Shown here: one piece after another, positions 24,037 through 31,215 of the stretch
Numbering within the stretch: position 1 is the first letter of the stretch
Layout: each line of letters starts with the position of its first letter
DNA from: Mycobacterium adipatum
Lineage (GTDB): Bacteria; Actinomycetota; Actinomycetes; Mycobacteriales; Mycobacteriaceae
Assembly: GCF_001644575.1 (NCBI RefSeq)
Contig: NZ_CP015597.1
Span: 62,001 to 126,000, forward strand
Length of the DNA stretch: 64,000 bases
Direction of reading: 5' to 3'
Position numbers and translations under genes: made by a program
Notes under the pieces: model-generated
The model's input: the letters and a program-made list of their open reading frames with translations, nothing else
Told to the model about the DNA's origin: nothing
Database searches by the model: none

Positions 24037-24558
24037 CTAGATTGGCGCGACTCCGCCGGATACGCCAGCGCCGGGTCCTGCTCCCCCGCTGGCGCCACCC
24101 TGCGGCCACACGGGCTGCGGGGAGCCCCACTCGTCCAGCTCCCACTCACCGTCGTCCAGGCCCCATGGCCCGTTCTCGGGCATTGAGGGGCTGTAGCTCG
24201 CGGGCTGAATACCGTCGGCCGGCGCGATCGGGTTGATCTGCGGCATCGGGTACTCGCTCTGGGGTACCGACTCCATCTCCGTAGCGCCCTGAACGTCCTG
24301 CTGCTGAAGAACGGGGGGCGACTCCGTGAGCGCCGCGGACTGCTTGGTGGCCCAGGTGCTGTCGAGTGTGTCTACGTTGGACCTCAGTAGCTCGCTCTGC
24401 GCGCTCACTCCGGCCAGCGCTGCGTCGAGCTGCGACATCGCTGCGGGAGGGGGTGGCGGGATTGCACCGATCACGCTTGCGGCAAGCGTCTGCCCGGCTT
24501 TGCCGGCTGCTGAATGCAGCTGGTCGGTCTCGATGTCGAGCTTCGTTTTCGCGCCCAT
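24037..24558 (-). CDS. Small ESX-type secreted-like protein
   Basis: A 173-aa protein that starts the minus-strand cluster. Residues about 1-80 are helical (MGAKTKLDIETDQLHSAAGK..., 'VDTLDSTWATKQSAAL'), like the helical hairpins of ESX substrates. The rest is disordered, acidic and Trp/Pro/Gly-rich ('GPWGLDDGEWELDEWG'). GACAAT six bases before the ATG may be a leaderless -10. No exact EsxA/EspC signature is present, so the substrate role is inferred from size, helix pattern and neighbours. Confidence 0.5.
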   Translation of the reverse strand: MGAKTKLDIETDQLHSAAGKAGQTLAASVIGAIPPPPPAAMSQLDAALAGVSAQSELLRSNVDTLDSTWATKQSAALTESPPVLQQQDVQGATEMESVPQSEYPMPQINPIAPADGIQPASYSPSMPENGPWGLDDGEWELDEWGSPQPVWPQGGASGGAGPGAGVSGGVAPI

Positions 24559-24659
24559 GGGTGAATTGTCCCAGCATCCGCAGACATTGGAAACAGCAAT
24601 TGGCTGCTTAGGCTGGGTGGCGGCATCCGGCGTGTAGACGCTCGCCTAGTACTAGATAG

Positions 24660-24678
24660 TCGTACGGAATAGGTACGA
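24660..24678. promoter_or_regulatory. Inverted repeat before yefM-yoeB, candidate operator
   Basis: TCGTAC (24660-24665) and GTACGA (24673-24678) are perfect arms with a seven-base spacer. TACGAT at 24674-24679 fits a -10 element, so a protein bound here would block the promoter. Antitoxins of the YefM/Phd type bind similar GTAC-centred repeats. Confidence 0.55.
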
Positions 24679-24713
24679 TTATTATGTACTGGTCCGAGTG
24701 GAAGGCTGGATGG

Positions 24714-25001
24714 ATGTCTATCAGCGCAAGCGAAGCACGTCAGCGGCTGTTTCCCCTGCTGGAGCAAGTCAATACCGACCACGAGCCCGTCCGGATTACG
24801 TCCAAGGCCGGTGACGCAGTGTTGATGTCAGCGGACGATTACGACTCGTGGCAGGAGACCGTCTACCTGCTGCGATCTCCTGAGAACGCACGGCGGCTGA
24901 TGGAGGCCGTCGCCCGAGACAAAGGTTCTCAATCTCCTAATTCGGTGGATCACGCGACGACGATCGAGGAACTCGAGGAGATGTCCGGCGGCCAGGCGTG
25001 A
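24714..25001 (+). CDS. yefM: YefM/Phd-family antitoxin
   Basis: A 95-aa protein. The ATG at 24714 is preferred to 24684 because of a GTGGAAGG ribosome site and because [20 protein letters not shown] is the standard family start. '[26 protein letters not shown]' is the conserved DNA-binding core. The C-terminal acidic tail ([12 protein letters not shown]) would cover the toxin. It overlaps yoeB by four bases. Confidence 0.85.
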   Translation: MSISASEARQRLFPLLEQVNTDHEPVRITSKAGDAVLMSADDYDSWQETVYLLRSPENARRLMEAVARDKGSQSPNSVDHATTIEELEEMSGGQA

Positions 25002-25255
25002 GAAGCATCCATTTCGACCCAGACGGATGGGACGACTTCCTGTACTGGCTGGCCACCGATCGGAAAACGGCGCGCAGGATCACGAGGCTGATCGCAGAGA
25101 TTCAACGAGATCCGTTCAACGGCATCGGGAAGCCGGAACCGTTGAAGGGCGACCTCTCCGGGTACTGGTCGCGGCGCATCGACGACGAGCACCGTCTGGT
25201 GTACCGGGCCGACGCCAATGAGGTGAAGATCCTGAAAGCCCGCTACCACTACTGA
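24998..25255 (+). CDS. yoeB: YoeB-family mRNA interferase toxin
   Basis: An 85-aa toxin, full length: '[50 protein letters not shown]' shortened here to its key parts (GKPEPLKG loop, '[14 protein letters not shown]', 'KARYHY' end), which are the diagnostic YoeB/Txe features including the terminal His-Tyr. The family binds ribosomes and cleaves mRNA. It is the second gene after yefM, coupled by a four-base overlap, and convergent with a truncated antitoxin gene. Confidence 0.9.
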   Translation: MRSIHFDPDGWDDFLYWLATDRKTARRITRLIAEIQRDPFNGIGKPEPLKGDLSGYWSRRIDDEHRLVYRADANEVKILKARYHY

Positions 25256-25517
25256 AGTTCGTCTCGGTCGTCTCGGATGTGTGTGCGATGTAGTCGCGGT
25301 CAGTTGCCCAGTCGGGATCGGCGGGACCGGTGAAGACCTCGGCGACGTCACTCCATTGTCGCCAGGCGTGAGTGCGCACTGTGGCGGGGACGAGCTTGGC
25401 GATGGGCCGCCCTGCGACGGTGATGGTGATCTCTTCGCCAGCCTCGGCGCGGCTCGCCAGTTCGTCAGCGTGCTCGCGTAGTTCACGCAGTCCCACACCG
25501 TCCATGGTGTCCACCAT
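25116..25517 (-). pseudogene. Phd/VapB-like antitoxin fragment, toxin gene missing
   Basis: The start (ATG 25505 or 25517) is a clear Phd/VapB antitoxin: 'GLRELREHADELASRAEAG', 'ITVAGRPIAKLVPA', 'DPDWATDRDYI'. The normal ending after 'DRD.I' is lost. From about 25250 the frame runs antisense through yoeB. No VapC gene follows. The likely history is that the yefM-yoeB region replaced the end of this antitoxin and its toxin. Confidence 0.6.
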
Positions 25518-25538
25518 GGCATCCGGCGCGCCGGGTGG

Positions 25539-25733
25539 TCAGTCGTTGTAGAGGCAAGCGGCGGTGCAGTAGCCAGCGGCCAGCACGGGATCCACAAGGG
25601 GTTGGCCGCAGCGGCGGCAGTTGGATCGGTGGCGGCAGGCACAGGTTGAAGGCCAGAGGTGGTGACAGCGGGCGCATTCAAGGGGTAGTGGGTCCTCGAT
25701 GTAGAGCGGTGTCGCCGGTGGCCGCTTGGTCAT
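25539..25733 (-). CDS. Small zinc-binding-like protein (64 aa)
   Basis: MTKRPPATPLYIEDPLPLE is followed by 'CARCHHLWPSTCACRH' and 'CRRCGQP...GYCTAACL', eight cysteines with histidines, consistent with two zinc knuckles. The start at 25733 overlaps the stop of the upstream gene (25730) by four bases. Function unknown; coupled to the ADP-ribosyltransferase-like gene. Confidence 0.5.
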   Translation of the reverse strand: MTKRPPATPLYIEDPLPLECARCHHLWPSTCACRHRSNCRRCGQPLVDPVLAAGYCTAACLYND

Positions 25734-26080
25734 GCGGCGTCCACACCGAAGACGCGGCTGCCGATCCAGGTGAGTCGCTCGGAGGGGATGTCGCCCGGTA
25801 CGCGGATCTCGGGGTAGTCCGGCCGCCCTGGGGTGTGATCGATGTCGGTGAGGTCGGCTTCCCACAGGTCCCAGACGGGATGCTCCACGGCGAACCCGCC
25901 ACCTTCTAGCGCTCCCCCGGACAGCCACCACGCCTGGGCCGCTGTCGGCGCCAGGCTGATCCAGGGGTTGCGGTGGTCGTCTTCGACGCCGTTGACGCTC
26001 GGGGCGGCTCCGATGACCAATCCGTGCATCCGGATGGAGGTGCGCCGTGTGATCGGCGACCAGTGGTAGGCGACTGGCAT
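25730..26080 (-). CDS. Small protein with KptA/ART-like motif
   Basis: A 116-aa protein, MPVAYHWSPITRRTSIRMHGLVIG..., then 'PWISLAPTAAQAWWLSGG', 'WDLWEADL' and 'IPSERLTWIGSRVFG'. The 'YHWSP..RR.SI...GL..G' opening is one I recall from actinobacteriophage and plasmid proteins and is reminiscent of the RNA 2'-phosphotransferase/ADP-ribosyltransferase fold (H near the start, S/T strand). TACAGT lies seven bases before the ATG at 26080, supporting this start and a leaderless transcript. Enzyme activity is not shown. Confidence 0.45.
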   Translation of the reverse strand: MPVAYHWSPITRRTSIRMHGLVIGAAPSVNGVEDDHRNPWISLAPTAAQAWWLSGGALEGGGFAVEHPVWDLWEADLTDIDHTPGRPDYPEIRVPGDIPSERLTWIGSRVFGVDAA

Positions 26081-26288
26081 GTCCCGCACTGTAGGTGCCG
26101 GACGCGACACCGCCGCTGGTTCACCGGCGCGGTTCCTTGGAGCATCCGCCGCACCTGGTGCACGGTTCCGGCGCAGGGCCCAGAGGGGCGGTCTAGTTGG
26201 TGGCGCAGTTGGCGCGCCGTCTGGTGCAGTTCTCTGACCTGCGGCGCGCTAGCGGTGCACCGCGCCAGAGGCTGGCCGTGATCTGTTC

Positions 26289-26307
26289 GTGATGCACGGT
26301 GCATCAC
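26289..26307. repeat. 19-base palindrome, copy 1
   Basis: GTGATGCACGGTGCATCAC: nine-base arms around one central base. It is identical except at one base to 34204-34222. Confidence 0.65.
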
Positions 26308-26545
26308 CGGGCTGGCCCACGGAACGATTGCAAGGGCCTCGTTGTGAGGGCCTCCTTGGGCACATGCCTGCGCTCGACGAGAGACGGAGAAACGGCGCCA
26401 CCGCTGCCGACCGTTCCGCGGCGAGCGTTTGCGATACGGAGGATGCAGGCTTGTGCCTGTGCTTGCGGGTGGAGATAGTCGGGAGGCGGGGGCAGCTCGC
26501 CGCGGGTTGCACTGATGAGGTGGCCTCTACGTGATCTAGGTCGAC

Positions 26546-26551
26546 TAAGCT
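26546..26551 (+). promoter_or_regulatory. Leaderless -10 element TAAGCT for the deaminase gene
   Basis: TAAGCT (TANNNT), then exactly six bases, then GTG at 26558; no ribosome site. Confidence 0.5.
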
Positions 26552-26557
26552 GCCCCG

Positions 26558-27964
26558 GTGGAGCGCATTGGTCCTGAACTGGTCATCGGTTTGGTGTCGC
26601 CGGTCGGTATGGACACCAGTGACTTGGCGGGCAAGGTTCAGGGAATCCTGGCGGACTGCGATTACACGGCGGTCAATATCAAGCTTTCCGGGCTATTGCC
26701 GACTGAACCTGCGCCCGCGGGTGAGTCGGAGGATCAGAGGATCCGTCGGCTGATCCGTGCGGGGAACCAGTTTTGTAGGGATAACAATGAGGATCCGGCT
26801 TCGATCGCCCGGTTAGCGGTGGCGGCGGTCCGCGCTCAGAGGATCGCCCTGTATCGCAGTGACGGCGATACGCGGCCGGCTGCAGAGATCTTGCCCGGAC
26901 GACCGCGCACGGCCTACATCCTGCAGTCGTTGAAACGGCGGGAGGAAGTGCAGCTGCTCCGGGAGGTCTACGGCAATCAGTTCGTGTTGGTCGGCAGCCA
27001 GAGCAGCGTTGCTGAACGCACCGAGAATTTGATGCAGCGCAACCTGTCGGCCAGCGACCCGGCGGGGAAGCGGCAAATTGTCGAGGAGTTGATCGGTGTC
27101 GACGCTGATGACCGCGAGCCTTTTGGCCAGAACGTCATCGACACCTACCCGCAGGCGGACTTCTTCGTCCGCAACAACGACCGAGGCGAGATCAACCGAA
27201 TTGTGGGTTTGCTGTTCGGTGAGCCTGTCGAGCCGACTATCGGTGAGTATGCGATGTATGTCGCGCGTGCCAGTAGAGCGCGCTCGTTGGCGGCGAGCCG
27301 AAAAGTGGGTGCGGCCATCGTTGTTGGTGATGCGGTGGTCGCTACGGGCTATAACGACGTGCCCTACGGGCAGACGCCTGATGTGCAGCAAGGTGTGGAT
27401 ACCAGCGAGAGGTTCAAGAGGGACAACTTGCGCGACACGGTGCAGCGGTTGAAGTCTGCCGGCCTGCTCGCTGAGGGTCTGGAAGGTGACGGCGTTGATC
27501 AAGCCGCGGCCGCTCTGAAGGGCGGGGAATTGATGAGCGTTATCGAGTATCAACGCGCGGTGCATGCCGAAGCGCGCGCCATCGACGACGCGACCGTCCG
27601 GGGTGTGTCGCCTGCGCAGGGCACTCTGTATGTGACGACCTATCCCTGTCATTTGTGTTACAAGCACGCTCTGTCGGTGCGTTTGAGCAGGGTGGAGTAC
27701 ATCGAGCCTTACCCGAAGAGTCGGGCTGTTCGTATGTTCTCGGAGGGTGCCGAAGACAGGTTGAAGCCGTTTGCCGGGGTCGCCCCGCGTCGGTATATCG
27801 GAATCTTCGACGACCGCCCGGCTTTTATGTCGGACGCTTCTGGGATATTTCCTAAGCATGATCGGAGAGTCGCGCAGCCGCTGATTGGCGCCCAGCGTCA
27901 GGATGAGGACATCGCGGTTCTTGAACGCACCGCAATGAGCGGTCTGAATGAGGAGTTTCACTGA
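26558..27964 (+). CDS. Anti-phage dCTP deaminase-like protein
   Basis: A 468-aa two-domain protein. The C-terminal half has the zinc-dependent cytidine/deoxycytidylate deaminase signature: 'AVHAEARAID' (His336, Glu338) and 'TYPCHLCYKHAL' (Cys364, Cys367). The N-terminal half (about residues 1-220) resembles the nucleotide-kinase-like domain of AvcD-type anti-phage deaminases, which deplete dCTP during infection. Its phosphate-binding loop is degenerate ('GLVSPVGMDTSDLAG', without GKS/T). A leaderless promoter precedes GTG 26558. The stop overlaps a 58-aa gene. Confidence 0.7.
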   Translation: MERIGPELVIGLVSPVGMDTSDLAGKVQGILADCDYTAVNIKLSGLLPTEPAPAGESEDQRIRRLIRAGNQFCRDNNEDPASIARLAVAAVRAQRIALYRSDGDTRPAAEILPGRPRTAYILQSLKRREEVQLLREVYGNQFVLVGSQSSVAERTENLMQRNLSASDPAGKRQIVEELIGVDADDREPFGQNVIDTYPQADFFVRNNDRGEINRIVGLLFGEPVEPTIGEYAMYVARASRARSLAASRKVGAAIVVGDAVVATGYNDVPYGQTPDVQQGVDTSERFKRDNLRDTVQRLKSAGLLAEGLEGDGVDQAAAALKGGELMSVIEYQRAVHAEARAIDDATVRGVSPAQGTLYVTTYPCHLCYKHALSVRLSRVEYIEPYPKSRAVRMFSEGAEDRLKPFAGVAPRRYIGIFDDRPAFMSDASGIFPKHDRRVAQPLIGAQRQDEDIAVLERTAMSGLNEEFH

Positions 27965-28140
27965 TGGCATCACCGTTGTCCGGCTTGAACCCCGAAGACC
28001 GCGCCGCGCTGTCGAATTCTGCCCGAGATCTCAGCGACGTCGATGAACGCACGCGTTCTCGGGTCAACGCTGGGATTCAGAGGGCGTATGACACAGCGCG
28101 GGGTATCGCTGACGGTCGACTGGATCCGCTCACGCACTAG
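27964..28140 (+). CDS. Small hypothetical protein coupled to the deaminase
   Basis: A 58-aa frame, MASPLSGLNPEDRAALSNSA..., whose ATG overlaps the deaminase stop by one base (TGATG), so it is probably translated with it. It is charged and helical with no membrane segment. It could be a partner or regulator of the deaminase, or only a passenger. No family recognised. Confidence 0.5.
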   Translation: MASPLSGLNPEDRAALSNSARDLSDVDERTRSRVNAGIQRAYDTARGIADGRLDPLTH

Positions 28141-28424
28141 CGCCACCTATTTCAGCGGCGCATCCCGGCGTCGGCGTTTATCACTGGGGGTAGTGGCGAG
28201 GTCTGGATCTGCTTCAGCACGGTGAGGTTGGTGTCGACGTCGATGTCGGCGTCGGCGTCGAGCATGAGCCGGGTGAGACCTTGGGCGAGTGTGTCGGGTC
28301 CTGTCGTCGGGGGTCTCGGAGTTTCGTCACAGTGACGCGGGTGGCTTGACCCTGCATTCGGGGATGATTCCGACCGGAAGAGGTGTTAACCTAGTTGCGA
28401 GCAAAGGAACCGGCCCTCCGGGCT

Positions 28425-29183
28425 TTAAGCCTCGACAGTCGGTCTGGCCCTCGGTGTAGCTACGGCAGCCGGGGGCTGCTTCATTTCTGGGGTCGGGTGG
28501 CCGGACTGCGGCGTGGGCAGCGCCACGAAGTGGGTCTGGTCCTTGATCACGTCGAACAGGCTGCGGTCGCTGTGGGTGATGGTGCGCCGATACGCCGCGG
28601 CCACAAGATCGGGTAGCCACAACAAGCGCTCACATGCCGGTGAGATCTGCACGAGCCGGGTCTGTCGAGGAACCCGTCCTGCTGAGATCAGTTCTTTGTG
28701 GTTGAGCTGGTCCTTGTTCTTGAAGTTGCTCTGGTTGCGCTCCTCCAGGATGAGCAGGTCCACCGCGTCCCAGACGCCGGGCCGGCCGGCGGCCAGCTCG
28801 ACGGCCAGGGCGTGGTAGCACTCCCGGCGCGCCCCTTCGGCGTCGGCGTCCTCGGCGTCGACGTTGACTCGGTGGGCGACCACGCACGGTTCGACGCCTT
28901 CGGCGAGGTAGTCGAGCATCTCCTGCGTCAGGGCCCGCCCGTCGTCGGTCTGCAAGGCGTCGCAGGTGTGCCAGTAGTCGCTGCCGGCGATTTCGCCGAG
29001 CCCGGTCCGCAGTGTGTCCATGTCCTTGACGGCCACCAGCACGGCGGTCAGGACGTAGAACGAGCCGCGGTGGGTGCCGTTGGCCGGGGCCTGGTACGAC
29101 TCGTCGAGGAACGCGACCGGCCCCTTGGTGCGCTTGTAGGCGTCGTCGACGACACGCTGAACCGGATCAATGTAGCCGCCCAC
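28425..29183 (-). CDS. DUF3800-like protein
   Basis: A 252-aa protein with the DUF3800 pattern: 'GPVAFLDESYQAP' (Asp-Glu-Ser near the N-terminus), 'SFYVLTAVLVAVKDMDTLRTGL', then 'VVAHRVNV', 'RECYHALAVELA' and 'DLLILEERNQ'. DUF3800 is thought to have an RNase H-like fold and is often found in mobile and defence regions. The GTG or ATG at 29183 lies five bases after the stop of the 580-aa repeat protein gene, so the two form an operon. Its nuclease nature is inferred from fold. Confidence 0.5.
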   Translation of the reverse strand: MGGYIDPVQRVVDDAYKRTKGPVAFLDESYQAPANGTHRGSFYVLTAVLVAVKDMDTLRTGLGEIAGSDYWHTCDALQTDDGRALTQEMLDYLAEGVEPCVVAHRVNVDAEDADAEGARRECYHALAVELAAGRPGVWDAVDLLILEERNQSNFKNKDQLNHKELISAGRVPRQTRLVQISPACERLLWLPDLVAAAYRRTITHSDRSLFDVIKDQTHFVALPTPQSGHPTPEMKQPPAAVATPRARPTVEA

Positions 29184-29188
29184 TGCGA

Positions 29189-30931
29189 TCAGCTCGCCTC
29201 GGTGGTGCGGCGCACCGGGGCCTCGGATGTCTGATCGGCGCGGGCCAGGCGGCGGGCCTTGCGTCGCAGCCGGTCACCTTCTGCTGCGGTGCCGCCGCAG
29301 GCGATCGCCGCAGCCGGCCACGTCACCCTCGGCTTACTCTTCTCGCGCAGAATCTCGCGCTCGCGGTCGGTGAACTTCCACCACAGCCGGGCGATCCGCG
29401 GGTCGGCGATCTCGGTGTCGTCGACGTCGGCCGGATCGGGTGCCGCTCGATCTGGAACGAGGTCACGAAGCACTGTGACCGAGCTGTCGGCGTCGGACAC
29501 CTTGACCGGCTGGTCGAGAGACAGCAGCGGCTTGCCTCGGAAACGGAGGTTGGGGTCGGTGCTCAGCCGGCTGACCGCCCGATGTTCCTTCAAGGTCAGG
29601 GCGCGCAGCCGGGGGCAAGGATCGAAGGTCCCCGCCAGCAGGTTGTCCGGCAGCCATGAGCCGACGTTCATCAGGACCAACGTGGCCGAGCACACCAAAT
29701 CCCAAGTCGCGTAACTGAAGTCGAGCCACTCGATCAGGAAGTCCCGCACCGCGTCCCGCGCCTTCGGGTCGTTGCGCTCTAGCATGCGGACGATCCGCAG
29801 CGCATCCCACAGCGCAGACTGCGCCGCGCGCATGCCGCGGTCGGCGAGCGGCCACAGCGACCGCATCATCTCGGTGATCGACTCCGCAGGGCGGAACAGA
29901 TCGTTCATCCATGCCGACGGCTCAAGGAACCGCGACGTTCCGTACATGAACTCGTGGATCGAACGCTGCGAGCGGCGCATCATGTCGTCGAACGCGGACG
30001 GATAGGCGCCCAGAGCTGCGTGGCGTAGCTGATCGGTGATGCCGGCCGCGTGGCCGCCGAGCAGGTTGTCGACACCCCACCGATCCGACAGGCCGGCATC
30101 TAGCGACGAGCGGAACCCAGCCAGCGGGTCCACCCCGTGCCGGGCAAGCACGTCGAAGGCCGACGACCGAGATCCGAAGGCGTCGATCGCGACGCGCGCA
30201 CCGGCGCCAAGACCGAGCCCGAGGTCGGGTCCCTGGATACCTTTGAGGTGATCGAGAGGTGAGGTGAAGGAGCCGGGCCCGATGATGTCGGCGAGCGCGG
30301 AGCGGCCTATCAGGTCGTCGGTGCGCTGCTTGAAGGTATCCATGGCGGCCTGCGCACCGGCGCCGAGGCCGAGCCCGAGGTCAGGTCCCTGGATACCTTT
30401 GAGGTGATCGAGAGGTGAGGTGAAGGAGCCGGGCCCGATGATGTCGGCGAGCGCGGAGCGGCCCATCAGGTCGTCGGTGCGCTGCTTGAAGGTATCCATG
30501 GCGGCCCGCGCGCCAGCGCCGAGGCCGAGATCAAGGTGTGGGCCGCGAACGTCCTTCATGAAGTCGATCGGGGACGTCAGGTCGCGCGCACCGATGATGT
30601 CGGAGAGGCTGCCGCCGAGAATGTCGTGCGCCCGCCCGGAGATGGCCTTCGTGAGAGCGTCACCAGCTGCCTGGGCGGCAGCACTTAGACCGAAGTCGAA
30701 CTTCTCGCCCCGCAGCTGATTGGCGGGCGACGCCCACGCACCGATGCTGGCAGCGCCCAGTGCGTCATGGGCGGCGCCGCGGATGCCGGCGTTGAGGACG
30801 TCGGACAGTGGGCCGCCGGTCATCGCCGACCTGATCCCCTCGGTGACGGTGTTGGTCACGGCGGTGCGATCGAGATGTTCGTCGTCGTCGGGTGCGGACG
30901 CGGCGTGGTCGCGTTCGGGGTCCTCGTTCAT
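29189..30931 (-). CDS. Large protein with 52-aa tandem repeats
   Basis: A 580-aa protein. The ATG at 30931 has a strong AAGGAGGA ribosome site. Residues about 130-250 hold near-identical tandem units of 52 residues ('SALADIIGPGSFTSPLDHLK', 'GLGLGAGAQAAMDTFKQR'), two almost exact and one diverged. The C-terminal part is helical, with 'WLDFSYATWDLVCSATLVLMNVGSWL' and then 'WKFTDREREILREKSKPRVTW', an HTH-like segment. There is no signal peptide. It precedes the DUF3800-like gene by five bases. I do not recognise the family. Confidence 0.5.
   Translation of the reverse strand: MNEDPERDHAASAPDDDEHLDRTAVTNTVTEGIRSAMTGGPLSDVLNAGIRGAAHDALGAASIGAWASPANQLRGEKFDFGLSAAAQAAGDALTKAISGRAHDILGGSLSDIIGARDLTSPIDFMKDVRGPHLDLGLGAGARAAMDTFKQRTDDLMGRSALADIIGPGSFTSPLDHLKGIQGPDLGLGLGAGAQAAMDTFKQRTDDLIGRSALADIIGPGSFTSPLDHLKGIQGPDLGLGLGAGARVAIDAFGSRSSAFDVLARHGVDPLAGFRSSLDAGLSDRWGVDNLLGGHAAGITDQLRHAALGAYPSAFDDMMRRSQRSIHEFMYGTSRFLEPSAWMNDLFRPAESITEMMRSLWPLADRGMRAAQSALWDALRIVRMLERNDPKARDAVRDFLIEWLDFSYATWDLVCSATLVLMNVGSWLPDNLLAGTFDPCPRLRALTLKEHRAVSRLSTDPNLRFRGKPLLSLDQPVKVSDADSSVTVLRDLVPDRAAPDPADVDDTEIADPRIARLWWKFTDREREILREKSKPRVTWPAAAIACGGTAAEGDRLRRKARRLARADQTSEAPVRRTTEAS
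30190..30505. repeat. 156-base tandem repeats inside the 580-aa gene
   Basis: Two consecutive 156-base copies differ at only a few positions (for example CTTTGAGGTGATCGAGAGG begins at 30241 and again at 30397). The period keeps the reading frame (52 codons). A third, more diverged copy follows to about 30640. Confidence 0.8.
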
Positions 30932-31215
30932 AAGCTGTTCCTCCTTCGGGCACCCCGCACTGTTCGCGGGTCTCACCTTGAAGGGGTCTCAACAGCCCGA
31001 AACGACACTATTGTGACGCAAATCACTACGGCGGTCGTTCGGGCTGGTCGGGAAACCATGCCGCCCCTCTGGAGGAAGTGGTGCCTGCTGACCATTATCG
31101 CAGTTACCCCCGACGGACAGCGCGTGTCGCAACACCACTCCCGCGCGTCGCGGCTGTCGGCGCGTTGACGAAGCGTTTGCCCACCGTGCCGCCTCCATGC
31201 CGCATCCTTGAACGC

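Larger units (their letters stand above)
26081..26557. other. Intergenic region, 477 bases
   Basis: It separates the minus-strand ART-like gene from the plus-strand dCTP-deaminase-like gene and holds promoters for both: TACAGT (minus, 26088-26093) and TAAGCT (plus, 26546-26551). A 19-base palindrome at 26289-26307 is shared with 34204-34222. No convincing reading frame is present. In Vibrio a regulatory RNA lies upstream of a related deaminase; I cannot identify one here. Confidence 0.5.

Noticed and set aside
26310..26545. Possible regulatory RNA upstream of the deaminase, as in Vibrio AvcID
   Set aside because: No conserved structure or terminator could be recognised by eye.
28152..28265. 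Minus-strand frame of 37 aa (MLDADADIDVDTNLTVLKQI...) in the gap after the 58-aa gene
   Set aside because: Protein-like composition but no ribosome site and no upstream start; perhaps a remnant. Not listed as a gene.
30036..31168. Long plus-strand frames opposite the 580-aa gene
   Set aside because: Antisense to a gene with strong ribosome site and internal repeats; composition is that of a GC-rich shadow.
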